Positions 9,207 through 19,037 of a stretch of DNA of 64,000 bases are shown one piece after another. The notes under the pieces are model-generated. The model saw only the letters and a program-made list of their open reading frames with translations, had not been told where the DNA came from and made no database searches. Positions within the stretch are counted from its first letter, which is position 1; each line of letters opens with the position of its first letter. A program made the translations under genes and the position numbers. The stretch covers positions 1,732,501-1,796,500 of the forward strand of contig NZ_JAFFHZ010000001.1 in assembly GCF_017052585.1 (NCBI RefSeq). The letters are read 5' to 3'. The stretch is from Paenibacillus apiarius. Its GTDB lineage: Bacteria > Bacillota > Bacilli > Paenibacillales > Paenibacillaceae.

Positions 9207-10235
9207 ATGGCAGTAACCATAATTAATGTGGCCGAAAAGGCTGGCGTCTCGCCTTCTACGGTATCGCGCGTCATCTCGAACGATCCGCGCATCAGCCAGA
9301 AGACGAGCCGCAAAGTGCGCAAGGTCATGGAAGAGCTTGGTTACCATCCAAACCTGATGGCCAAGAGCTTAGTAACGAAAACAACGCACAATATCGGCAT
9401 TGTTCTCCCCCGCCCTGCAGATGAATTGTTCCAGAACCAGTTCTTCTCCGAAATCATCCGGGGCATTGTGACGAAGGCAGCTTCCAGCAGCTATGATATT
9501 TTGATGACCACCAGCACCAATGAAATAGAAGAATGGAAAGCGGTGGAGCGGCTCGTACAGGGTCGCAACGTCGACGGCATTATTTTGCTCGCCTCGCAGC
9601 GGGAGGATCCGAATATATCGTTCTTGCGGGAGAAAAAGTTCCCGTTCGTGCTCGTCGGGCGCAGTGAAGATTATAGCGATATTACTTCCGTGGATAACGA
9701 CAACATTGCAGCCGCGCAGGCGATTACCCGCCATCTAATAGGACTCGGGCACCGCCGCATTGGCTTCGTCAGCGGGCCGTTCGAATTGACGGTATCGAAA
9801 GACCGGTTGGACGGGTATGGCAAAGCCTTGCTTGATGGGGGGATTCCGTTCCGGCGCGAGTATGTATTTGAAGGCGCATTCACGCCTGACTCGGCGATGC
9901 ACATTACCGGGCAGATATTGAAGCTGGAAGAGCGTCCGACCGCCATCATCGCAATTGATGACGTCGTTGCCTTCGGCATCATTCGCTCGCTGTGGAATAA
10001 CGGGCTCCGGGTTCCGGAGGATTGCAGCGTCGTCGGATTCAACAACACGTCGCTCGCTGAAATGTGCTTGCCTCAAATTTCGAGCGTCGATATCGGCATG
10101 TATCAAATGGGCCAATCGACGGTTCAGGCTCTTATTCAGCGCATCAAAGGCGAGGGATTCGAGCAGGCGCGCATCATCATCCCGCATCAGCTGATATGGC
10201 GAAGGTCGGTTGCGCCTCCCGATGGCGTAACGTAA
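9207..10235 (+). CDS. LacI-family transcriptional regulator (MalR-like), copy 2
   Basis: A 342-residue LacI-type repressor, the same length as the copy at 1564-2592 and very similar to it throughout. The N-terminal helix-turn-helix (VAEKAGVSPSTVSRVIS) is nearly identical, so the two probably recognise the same operators. The sensor domains differ more. The start is supported by GAGGG upstream and by the paralogue. It is divergent from malE and shares an operator with it. The GH13 gene follows on the same strand after about 175 bp. Most likely it represses malE-malF-malG-GH31 and itself until maltose or maltodextrin is present; the effector is inferred. Confidence 0.93.
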   Translation: MAVTIINVAEKAGVSPSTVSRVISNDPRISQKTSRKVRKVMEELGYHPNLMAKSLVTKTTHNIGIVLPRPADELFQNQFFSEIIRGIVTKAASSSYDILMTTSTNEIEEWKAVERLVQGRNVDGIILLASQREDPNISFLREKKFPFVLVGRSEDYSDITSVDNDNIAAAQAITRHLIGLGHRRIGFVSGPFELTVSKDRLDGYGKALLDGGIPFRREYVFEGAFTPDSAMHITGQILKLEERPTAIIAIDDVVAFGIIRSLWNNGLRVPEDCSVVGFNNTSLAEMCLPQISSVDIGMYQMGQSTVQALIQRIKGEGFEQARIIIPHQLIWRRSVAPPDGVT

Positions 10236-10362
10236 TCTCTGTATCAGGATGAACCGCCGCGGCGAAACAAGAAGCGGTTGGCTATTAGACCTAACCGTTC
10301 ATGTTCTCCAGTTACCTAGTGGCCCTATCCCCTATGAAATAGTTATCGTACGTTAGTCAGTC

Positions 10363-10374
10363 TGCAAGATTGCA
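10363..10374. promoter_or_regulatory. Short operator-like palindrome before the GH13 gene
   Basis: TGCAA-GA-TTGCA resembles the half-sites in the malE region and lies about 36 bp before the GH13 start. No convincing -35/-10 pair is seen around it, so read-through from the regulator gene is also possible. Confidence 0.35.
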
Positions 10375-10410
10375 AGCAGTTCGATATAAGTCAAAGGAGA
10401 GGACATTATT

Positions 10411-12183
10411 ATGTTGCTCGAAGCCATTTACCACCGCCCGAAGCAGAACTGGGCCTATGCATATGACCGCCAAACCATTCATGTTCGGATTCGGACGAAG
10501 AAAAATGACGTGGAACAGGTTACCGTCTATTACGGGGATAAATTCAACAGCTGGGAAGGAATAGAGACAACCACCTCTGTTCCGATGACGCGCATGTATC
10601 AGGATGAGCTATTCGATTATTGGCAAGCGGAGACGCTCCCGCCATTCCGCCGTCTCGCCTATGCCTTCAAGCTCGAGGATGGGCATGACACGGTATGGAT
10701 GACCGAGCGCGGCTTCCAGCAGGAAACGCCGGAACCGACCAAAAGTTGGTTCGAGTACCCGTTCCTGAACCCGGCGGACATCTTTGCGCCTCCGGCTTGG
10801 GTGAAGGATGCCGTGTTCTATCAAATCTTCCCGGAACGCTTTGCCAATGGCGATCCAAGCACCGATCCGGAGGATGTGCAGCCTTGGGGCGGCGAGCCGA
10901 AGCCGGACAACTATTTTGGCGGCGACCTGCAAGGAGTTCTGAATCACCTCGATCATTTGGAGCAGCTCGGTATAACGGCGATTTATTTCACTCCTATTTT
11001 TGAGGCGACTTCAAACCATAAATACGATACGAAAAACTACATGAAGGTAGACCCCCATTTCGGCACGAATGAAAAGCTGAAGGAATTGGTGCAAGCGTGC
11101 CACGACCGCGGCATTCGGGTGCTGCTTGATGCGGTGTTCAATCATTGCGGACACACGTTCCCGCCTTTTGTTGACGTGCTGGAAAAAGGCGAACAGTCCG
11201 CTTACAAGGATTGGTTCCATGTCCGGCAGTTCCCGCTCGAGGTCATTGACGGCGTGCCGACCTTCGACACATTTGCGTTCACGCCGATGATGCCGAAGCT
11301 GAATACGGAGCATCCTGAAGTAAAGACCTATTTACTCGATGTGGCCCGCTACTGGATTGAAGAAGTCGGCATCGACGGCTGGCGTCTCGATGTCGCTAAC
11401 GAAGTGGATCACCAGTTCTGGCGTGAATTCCGCCAAACGGTCAAAGCCGTCAACCCAGACGCTTATATTTTGGGCGAAATGTTCCATGAGGGCATGATGT
11501 GGCTGCAGGGAGACCAGTTCGATGCGGTCATGAACTATCCATTCACGTACGCGATGCATGACTTTTTTGCGCAAGAGGCGATTGACGGACTTGGATTCGC
11601 GCAGGCAATCCAGCATCAGTTGGCAAGCTACCCGCTGCAGGCCAACGAGGTTATGTTCAACCTGCTGGACAGCCATGATACGCCCCGTCTGTTGACGCTC
11701 TGCGGCAACGACAAGCGCAAAATGAAGCTAGCTGCGCTGTTCCAGTTGACGTTCTTGGGCACGCCGTGCATTTACTATGGTGATGAGGTAGGTTTGGACG
11801 GAGATCATGATCCGGGCTGCCGCAAATGCATGGAATGGGATGAAAAGGGGCAAGATACCGGGCTGCTCCAATATTATCACAGCCTGATCGCGCTGCGGCA
11901 TGCGCACTCCGCCTTGCGGACGGGCAGCTTCCGCTTCATTCATGCGGAGGAGAAAGACCGGGTCATTGCATATGAGCGGGCAGATGCGGACGGGCGTTGG
12001 CTCTTCGTGCTGAACGGATCCGAGCAGAAACGGACGGTAACCTTGAAAATCTGTGAGGGTGAATGGCAAAGTATCGATGTCGGAGCGAAGTCCGATACGG
12101 GCGAGATGCTAGTCGGAAATAGCAAAGGCTTGCAAGTCGAGGTCGGGGATATGGGCTGGCGCATATTGCAGTCGAGTCAGTAG
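10411..12183 (+). CDS. GH13 neopullulanase / cyclomaltodextrinase / maltogenic amylase
   Basis: A 590-residue alpha-amylase-family enzyme that cleaves alpha-1,4 (and often alpha-1,6) bonds in cyclodextrins, pullulan and maltodextrins. An N-terminal starch-binding-like domain (about 1-125) precedes the barrel, as in the cyclomaltodextrinase subfamily. The catalytic triad is visible: Asp327 (GWRLDVANEVDH), Glu356 (ILGEMFHEG) and Asp423 (LLDSHDTPR). DAVFNHCGH is region I. There is no signal peptide, so it is intracellular and acts on imported cyclic or branched dextrins. AAAGGAGAGG precedes the ATG. Placement beside the MalR-like regulator supports a role in the same pathway as malEFG. Confidence 0.93.
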   Translation: MLLEAIYHRPKQNWAYAYDRQTIHVRIRTKKNDVEQVTVYYGDKFNSWEGIETTTSVPMTRMYQDELFDYWQAETLPPFRRLAYAFKLEDGHDTVWMTERGFQQETPEPTKSWFEYPFLNPADIFAPPAWVKDAVFYQIFPERFANGDPSTDPEDVQPWGGEPKPDNYFGGDLQGVLNHLDHLEQLGITAIYFTPIFEATSNHKYDTKNYMKVDPHFGTNEKLKELVQACHDRGIRVLLDAVFNHCGHTFPPFVDVLEKGEQSAYKDWFHVRQFPLEVIDGVPTFDTFAFTPMMPKLNTEHPEVKTYLLDVARYWIEEVGIDGWRLDVANEVDHQFWREFRQTVKAVNPDAYILGEMFHEGMMWLQGDQFDAVMNYPFTYAMHDFFAQEAIDGLGFAQAIQHQLASYPLQANEVMFNLLDSHDTPRLLTLCGNDKRKMKLAALFQLTFLGTPCIYYGDEVGLDGDHDPGCRKCMEWDEKGQDTGLLQYYHSLIALRHAHSALRTGSFRFIHAEEKDRVIAYERADADGRWLFVLNGSEQKRTVTLKICEGEWQSIDVGAKSDTGEMLVGNSKGLQVEVGDMGWRILQSSQ

Positions 12184-12309
12184 TTCGTACCCGCAAACGG
12201 TGCAGGAGCAACACTATCTAGTTTAATTGGAAATATTATGATATAGTCAGAGGAACACAATAATGGCTTTTGGGCGGTTGGCTAGTCTCCTGCAAGGGAG
12301 GTGATGCCA

Positions 12310-12393
12310 GTGAGCGTATTTGAAGCGTTGAGTCTAATGTTCATCTTTGGAATGTTCATTCTTGCTTTGCTCACTTACTTAAAGAAAAAGTAG
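12310..12393 (+). CDS. BsrE-like type I toxin (holin-like small membrane peptide), copy 1
   Basis: A 27-residue hydrophobic peptide, MSVFEALSLMFIFGMFILAL followed by LTYLKKK. It matches the BsrE/Hol_Tox pattern (S-x-F-x-A-L-x-L-M, then G-x-F-I-x-A-L-L-T-Y and a charged tail). Such peptides insert in the membrane and stop growth when their antisense RNA is lacking. The start is taken as the GTG at 12310, because GGGAGG is about 8 bases upstream; the ATG at 12304 is too close to that site. The SD is opposed by a CTCC stretch (12287-12290), so it may be buried in a hairpin. The reading frame and SD are conserved in the second copy. Confidence 0.8.
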   Translation: MSVFEALSLMFIFGMFILALLTYLKKK

Positions 12394-12511
12394 ACCGCCC
12401 TCCAACCAAGGTTTGCGGTCTACTTTCGCACCTTATAAAAAGCCAACCGCTCTTCATGCGGTTATTGTGGGAAGAAGGTCGCAGTTGGCGCTGCGATCTT
12501 CTTTTTATTAT
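12384..12511 (-). ncRNA. Predicted antisense antitoxin RNA, copy 1
   Basis: On the minus strand: -35 TTGAAC (12541-12546), 17-bp spacer, extended -10 TGATACAGT (TACAGT at 12518-12523), giving a start near 12511. The RNA would carry two hairpins (AAGAAG..CTTCTT and AACCGC..GCGGTT) and end at the AGTAGACCGC/GCGGTCTACT stem followed by TTTTTC at the end of the toxin gene. It overlaps the 3' part of the toxin mRNA as in BsrE/SR5 and TxpA/RatA pairs. No expression data; inferred from layout. Confidence 0.6.
12472..12509 (+). terminator. Distal terminator of toxin mRNA, copy 1
   Basis: AAGAAGGTCGCAG and CTGCGATCTTCTT form a fully paired stem (one G-U) followed by TTTTTATT on the plus strand. Confidence 0.75.
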
Positions 12512-12754
12512 ACACACACTGTATCATACATATTCTTACTGTTCAACTGTGGTCCGTAGAATAGTCAGGATGAGCGAACTCACCATACACATCAGCGCCC
12601 AAACTGTTTCATCGGCCTCAATTATTTAACACACATGTTCTGCTATATAAGTTTCAACTCATATAGTTTAACTGGAAAAATTATGATATAGTCATAGGAA
12701 CACAATAATGGCTTTTGGGCGGTTGGCTAGTCTCCTGCAAGGGAGGTGATGCCA

Positions 12755-12838
12755 GTGAGCGTATTTGAAGCGTTGAGTCTAATGTTCCTCTTTGGGATGT
12801 TCATTCTTGCTTTGCTCACTTACTTAAAGAAAAAGTAG
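12755..12838 (+). CDS. BsrE-like type I toxin, copy 2
   Basis: A 27-residue peptide differing from copy 1 only at residue 12 (Leu in place of Ile: MFLFG versus MFIFG). It has the same GTG start after GGGAGG, the same CTCC opposed to the SD, and the same LTYLKKK tail. The frame is conserved and the terminators diverge slightly, which argues for selection on both copies rather than an assembly artefact. Confidence 0.8.
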   Translation: MSVFEALSLMFLFGMFILALLTYLKKK

Positions 12839-12960
12839 ACCGCCCTCACCAAGGTCTGCGGTCTACTTTTTAGATTGCTCACCTAATTAAGCCAACCGCT
12901 CTTCATGCGGTTATTGTGGGAAGAAGGTCGCAGTTGGCGCTGCGATCTTCTTTTTATTAT
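12829..12960 (-). ncRNA. Predicted antisense antitoxin RNA, copy 2
   Basis: The minus-strand promoter has -35 TTGAAC (12990-12995), 17 bp, -10 TACAGT (12967-12972). The predicted RNA ends at the stem over the toxin stop codon, with TTTTTC following. The layout is the same as copy 1, but the segment between the two hairpins differs in sequence, which could make each antitoxin prefer its own toxin. Confidence 0.6.
12921..12957 (+). terminator. Distal terminator of toxin mRNA, copy 2
   Basis: The same AAGAAGGTCGCAG/CTGCGATCTTCTT stem and T-run as in copy 1. Confidence 0.75.
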
Positions 12961-13020
12961 ACACTTACTGTATCATACATATTCTTACTGTTCAACGGTG
13001 GTCCGAAGAGCAGCAGCAGT

Positions 13021-15111
<2,091 letters not shown>

Positions 15112-15169
15112 TTACCTTTATAATTGCGTATTTACAATCTTGCACCAGGTTATGCCACCTGCTGTTCAT

Positions 15170-17566
15170 TTATACTTTCGTGACCGGCGCGAATGCAGCC
15201 AAGAGACGCTTAACACCAACAGGCGCCGGAAAGGCAATCTGCAGCTCCGTATCCGTGCCCGTCCCTTTGACGGAGACGATGACGCCGACGCCCCACTTGG
15301 CGTGGGATACCTTGTCGCCGGCTTGGAAGCTGCCGTCTTGCGCGCCTCCCTGCTTCGCTTTGTCAAGCGAGGTCGTAACGGTAACTCCGCTGGCGGCCGG
15401 CGCATTGCTTTTGGGCGTGGATGTGCGCCATCCGCCCGGCGCCTGTCCAGATGCGCCTGAATCGTTTACTTGGTTCGCACCAGCACCACCGGTGTAGCCA
15501 AGACCGCGCCCGCCATAGGAGGCGGAGGATGCGTTTCTTCCGTAACGGTCGCCCCCGCCGTAGCGCGTGCCTGACGGAGATGCGTCTTCCATCAGTTCTT
15601 CCGGCACTTCCCTGAGGAAGCGTGAAGGCGGATTGGCATTCGTCCGTCCGAACAGTGTGCGCGTCCGCGCGCACGTCAGGAAGAGCTGCTGTTCTGCGCG
15701 CGTAATGCCTACATAGGCGAGGCGGCGCTCTTCTTCGAGCTCTTCGCTGTCGCTGAAGGCACGGCTGTGCGGGAAGACTCCTTCCTCCATCCCGATGATG
15801 AAGACGACAGGGAACTCCAGTCCTTTGGCACTGTGCATCGTCATCAGGATAACCGCTTCTTCCTGCTCTTCGTCGGTATCATTCACCGAATCGATATCCG
15901 CAATCAAGGCTAAGTCGGTCAAGAACGACACGAGCGACTTGTCGTCGCTGCGCTGCTCGAACTCCTGCGTTACCGACAGGAACTCATCGATGTTCTCTAG
16001 CCGCGCCTTTGATTCCAGCGTGTTTTCCCGCTGCAGCTCCAGCTTGTACTCTGACATTTCCAGCACTTTTTCCGTCAGTTCCGTAACAGACAAATATTCG
16101 ACCATATGATGCAAACCATCGATCATCGCCCGGAATTCACGCAGCGTGCCCTTGGTTTTCGGAGCAATATCCAAATCATCCATATTAGCTATGACTTCCA
16201 TGACAGACGTGCCCCGTGCCGCAGCAGCGTCGGACAGCTTGGCCATAGTCGTTGCTCCAATGCCCCGCTTCGGCACATTGATGATGCGATCCAAGCTGAT
16301 ATCGTCGTTCGGATTGGAAATTAAACGCAGGTACCCAAGCAAGTCCTTAATTTCTTTGCGGTCGTAGAACTTGATGCCGCCAACGATCTGATACGGTATT
16401 TCAGACTTGATGAGAATTTCCTCGATTACCCGCGACTGGGCGTTCGTCCGATACAAAATCGCATGCTTGCTGTACGATAAGCCGGACATTTGGTTCTTCT
16501 TGATTTCGGCCGTGACGAAGTAACCTTCATCGTGCTCCGTGTCCGCTTGATATATTTTAATCTTGTTGCCTTCGCCGGAATCGGTCCACAGCTTCTTCGG
16601 TTTGCGTCCCGCGTTCTGCTTAATGACCTCATTCGCCGCATTCAAAATATTAGCGGTGGAACGATAGTTCTGCTCGAGAAGGATTGTGGTTGCCTTCGGA
16701 TAATCTTCTTCGAAGTTCAGAATATTCGTAATATCCGCGCCGCGCCAGCGATAGATAGATTGGTCGCTATCCCCGACCACGCAAATATTTTGATGCTGAT
16801 CCGCCAGCATGCGGCACAGCATATATTGCGCGCGGTTCGTATCCTGATACTCGTCGACGTGAATGTACTTGAACTTTTTCTGATAAAAATCGAGCACTTC
16901 GGGCACTTCCTTGAACAGTTGGATCGTTGACATGATCAAGTCGTCAAAGTCGAGCGAGTTGTTGCTCTTCAGCCGCTTCTGGTACAGCTTGTACACCTTC
17001 GCGACGATGCCGTCGAAGTAATCGCCAATCTTCTGCTCGAACCGTTCCGGGGAGACGAGCTCGTTTTTCGCGCTGCTGATCGCCGCCTGAACTGCCTTAG
17101 GCTCGAACTTTTTGGTATCAAAATTCAATTCCTTCATACAGCCGCGAATAACAGACAATTGGTCAGCCGAATCGAGAATGGAGAAATTGGACGTGTATCC
17201 GATTCGTTCGATATCCCGGCGCAGGATGCGCACACACATGGAGTGGAACGTCGACACCCAAATATCCTGCCCTTCCGGACCAACCAGCTTCGCTACCCGA
17301 TCCTGCATTTCACGGGATGCTTTGTTCGTAAATGTAATCGCCAAAATACTCCACGGAGCCGCTTTGCGCGTAGCGATAAGGTAAGCGATGCGGTGCGTCA
17401 GCACACGCGTCTTCCCTGAGCCCGCCCCCGCCATAATAAGCAGCGGCCCTTCCGTCGTCTCTACCGCGCGGCGCTGCTCCGGATTCAGGCGCTTAATCGC
17501 TTCCTGAATGTCCATATTGGCGCTCGAAGCTTCTGCCTTTGCACCGGATTCCAAAAATTCAAACAT
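15170..17566 (-). CDS. pcrA: ATP-dependent DNA helicase PcrA
   Basis: A 798-residue superfamily-1 helicase (UvrD/Rep/PcrA). It unwinds DNA 3' to 5' in repair and rolling-circle plasmid replication and clears RecA from DNA. Walker A is AGAGSGKT (about residue 40); further motifs are [29 protein letters not shown] and [11 protein letters not shown]. The C-terminal 60-70 residues form a Tudor-like RNA-polymerase interaction domain ([16 protein letters not shown]) after a Gly-rich linker. The ATG at 17566 has AAAGGAG upstream; a later ATG (MDIQEAI) has no ribosome site. It lies in an operon with pcrB and ligA. Confidence 0.96.
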   Translation of the reverse strand: MFEFLESGAKAEASSANMDIQEAIKRLNPEQRRAVETTEGPLLIMAGAGSGKTRVLTHRIAYLIATRKAAPWSILAITFTNKASREMQDRVAKLVGPEGQDIWVSTFHSMCVRILRRDIERIGYTSNFSILDSADQLSVIRGCMKELNFDTKKFEPKAVQAAISSAKNELVSPERFEQKIGDYFDGIVAKVYKLYQKRLKSNNSLDFDDLIMSTIQLFKEVPEVLDFYQKKFKYIHVDEYQDTNRAQYMLCRMLADQHQNICVVGDSDQSIYRWRGADITNILNFEEDYPKATTILLEQNYRSTANILNAANEVIKQNAGRKPKKLWTDSGEGNKIKIYQADTEHDEGYFVTAEIKKNQMSGLSYSKHAILYRTNAQSRVIEEILIKSEIPYQIVGGIKFYDRKEIKDLLGYLRLISNPNDDISLDRIINVPKRGIGATTMAKLSDAAAARGTSVMEVIANMDDLDIAPKTKGTLREFRAMIDGLHHMVEYLSVTELTEKVLEMSEYKLELQRENTLESKARLENIDEFLSVTQEFEQRSDDKSLVSFLTDLALIADIDSVNDTDEEQEEAVILMTMHSAKGLEFPVVFIIGMEEGVFPHSRAFSDSEELEEERRLAYVGITRAEQQLFLTCARTRTLFGRTNANPPSRFLREVPEELMEDASPSGTRYGGGDRYGRNASSASYGGRGLGYTGGAGANQVNDSGASGQAPGGWRTSTPKSNAPAASGVTVTTSLDKAKQGGAQDGSFQAGDKVSHAKWGVGVIVSVKGTGTDTELQIAFPAPVGVKRLLAAFAPVTKV

Positions 17567-17768
17567 AAGTGCGAAATCTCCTTTCTGCTGGAAAAACAGA
17601 GACGGCATAATTATCTGCGTCTAATAGATGTGCCGTATCCGCCAGATGAATAAGCACTGGGTCTATGCAATGACAAATAATGTTGCTGATTCATGCCGCT
17701 CATCCAAAAATAAATCTATCCTCTTGGCTAGTATGCCGATATTTCGTGCTTGTCTTAATCATTAGGCG

Positions 17769-18479
17769 CTAATTCAATGGAGCAGCCTTTACAGCCTCTA
17801 CCGTAGCTATGGCCGCATCCAAATCTTCATATACAATGTTGCCTACCACGACCGTATGTGCCGCTGCTGCGGCGGCTCTTGCTTGCTCAGTGGTGCGAAT
17901 GCCACCGCCATAGAATAGCTGCGCTTGGCGAAGAGCGCCCTTCACCTTGCTCACCCGCTCCATATCGCCATACATGCCGCTATATTCAACATACACGATG
18001 GGTAAACGCATCAGCTTGTCCGCCACTTGCGCATGCGCAACCGTCTCCGCAGTGGTTATGCCCGCATCCGCCTCCGTAAGCTTGGCCGCCGTTGCATCAG
18101 GATTCAATATAATGTAGCCCTCCGGTATTAGCAAATCCCATGGAATCATGTAACCATACTGTTGTATCGCACGCTGGTGCTGCCCAATGATCCAATCCGG
18201 ATTCGGCGTATTCAGCACCATTGGGATGAGGTACGCGTCGAATCCTGGCACTACGGCATCCAGGTTGGATACCTCCAGCACGACCGGCAGCTCATACCGC
18301 CGAATGCGCGCCAACAGATCAACCGTATTTTCAAACGTCACCCCGCTCGACCCGCCGACTGCGATTGCATCCGAGCCGGACATACATATCCGGTTCAATG
18401 CTTCATCGTCAATTTCTTTATCCGGGTCCAATTTGAACACGTGCCGCCACGAGTCTATAGGTATAACAGGCGTATTCAA
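17769..18479 (-). CDS. pcrB: Heptaprenylglyceryl phosphate synthase PcrB
   Basis: A 236-residue TIM-barrel prenyltransferase that joins heptaprenyl diphosphate to sn-glycerol-1-phosphate, forming an archaeal-type ether lipid. Family motifs are KLDPDKEI, the phosphate-binding SGSDAIAVGGSSG, YVEYSG and FYGGGIRT. The start is taken as TTG at 18479 because GGAGGA lies 8 bases before it. The in-frame ATG 11 codons earlier has no such site. It is the first gene of the pcrB-pcrA-ligA operon, with its own promoter at 18621-18649. About 200 bp without a gene separate it from pcrA. Confidence 0.94.
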   Translation of the reverse strand: MNTPVIPIDSWRHVFKLDPDKEIDDEALNRICMSGSDAIAVGGSSGVTFENTVDLLARIRRYELPVVLEVSNLDAVVPGFDAYLIPMVLNTPNPDWIIGQHQRAIQQYGYMIPWDLLIPEGYIILNPDATAAKLTEADAGITTAETVAHAQVADKLMRLPIVYVEYSGMYGDMERVSKVKGALRQAQLFYGGGIRTTEQARAAAAAAHTVVVGNIVYEDLDAAIATVEAVKAAPLN

Positions 18480-18620
18480 GGTTGTGTTCCTCCAAGTCCG
18501 TCGCTCTTTCACGCATCATGCAGCACACATGCCACGAGCAGGATTACTGCATTCGCGAAGGCCGCATTCTGTTCAAAATTACATGTCGTCGCCAAAGAGC
18601 TTTCGCTTCAATTATGCTCG

Positions 18621-18649
18621 TATATATAGTGTACCAAAGTTAAGTCTAA
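18621..18649 (-). promoter_or_regulatory. Promoter of the pcrB-pcrA-ligA operon
   Basis: Minus strand: -35 TTAGAC (18644-18649), 17-bp spacer, -10 TATATA (18621-18626). The rest of 18480-18830 holds the roughly 130-base leader and nothing else I can support. Confidence 0.6.
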
Positions 18650-18830
18650 GGGTGCAGGTGGGGGGTGTCAATGAAGAGAAGACTGAATATATTGGTCGCA
18701 TGCCTCTAAGAGAATGTATGTTCTTATTGTAATAAAAACGGGAAGATATGTCACGGTGAAAATGATGGAGAAACGTATTGTGTATAAGGTATACAACGTG
18801 GAGGGATACAGTGATTGCAGTATCAGAAAG

Positions 18831-18959
18831 TTAGAATACACGGATGACCATGACGGCAATAGCGATCCACGTGACCGTACCGAGTAAAAAGGCGATGACC
18901 CAACCACGGCCTACTTCCGTATTATCGGTTTCTATATCCTTTTCATGTTGATTCATCAT
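18831..18959 (-). CDS. Small single-span membrane protein (unknown)
   Basis: A 42-residue protein: a charged N-terminus (MMNQHEKDIETDNTEVGRG) followed by one membrane segment (about 20-40: WVIAFLLGTVTWIAIAVMVI) and a short RVF end. Two adjacent ATG codons follow a GGGGAG ribosome site. I do not recognise a family. It lies just after the polyprenyl-phosphate sugar transferase gene on the same strand and could be the last gene of that operon or separately controlled. The ribosome site is inside the hairpin at 18967-19002. Confidence 0.65.
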   Translation of the reverse strand: MMNQHEKDIETDNTEVGRGWVIAFLLGTVTWIAIAVMVIRVF

Positions 18960-18966
18960 ACAACAA

Positions 18967-19002
18967 CTCCCCAAAGCGTGATGGTATTCACAGTTTGGGG
19001 AG
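18967..19002 (-). terminator. Hairpin over the ribosome site of the small membrane protein; possible terminator
   Basis: CTCCCCAAA and TTTGGGGAG (9-bp perfect arms, 18-base loop). On the minus strand it is followed by TTGTTGT rather than a clean T-run. It may weakly end the polysaccharide operon, or hide the GGGGAG that serves the next small gene. Confidence 0.5.
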
Positions 19003-19037
19003 AAAAGAGTTTGAATTATACCTGTTACATGATATTT

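Larger units (their letters stand above)
12219..12556. repeat. Tandem repeat unit 1 (type I toxin-antitoxin module)
   Basis: About 338 bp, repeated almost unchanged at 12664-13005. The unit holds the toxin promoter region, the short toxin gene, a shared terminator hairpin, a reverse-strand antitoxin promoter and a distal terminator. The copies differ mainly between the toxin stop and the AACCGC hairpin. Confidence 0.9.
12664..13005. repeat. Tandem repeat unit 2 (type I toxin-antitoxin module)
   Basis: About 342 bp, the second copy of the unit at 12219-12556, separated from it by about 107 bp of unrelated sequence. Both copies lie in the same orientation. Confidence 0.9.

Noticed and set aside
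18668..18907. 79-codon minus-strand frame overlapping the small membrane protein
   Set aside because: No ribosome site or recognisable domain; the 42-residue frame with GGGGAG and a clear membrane segment is preferred.
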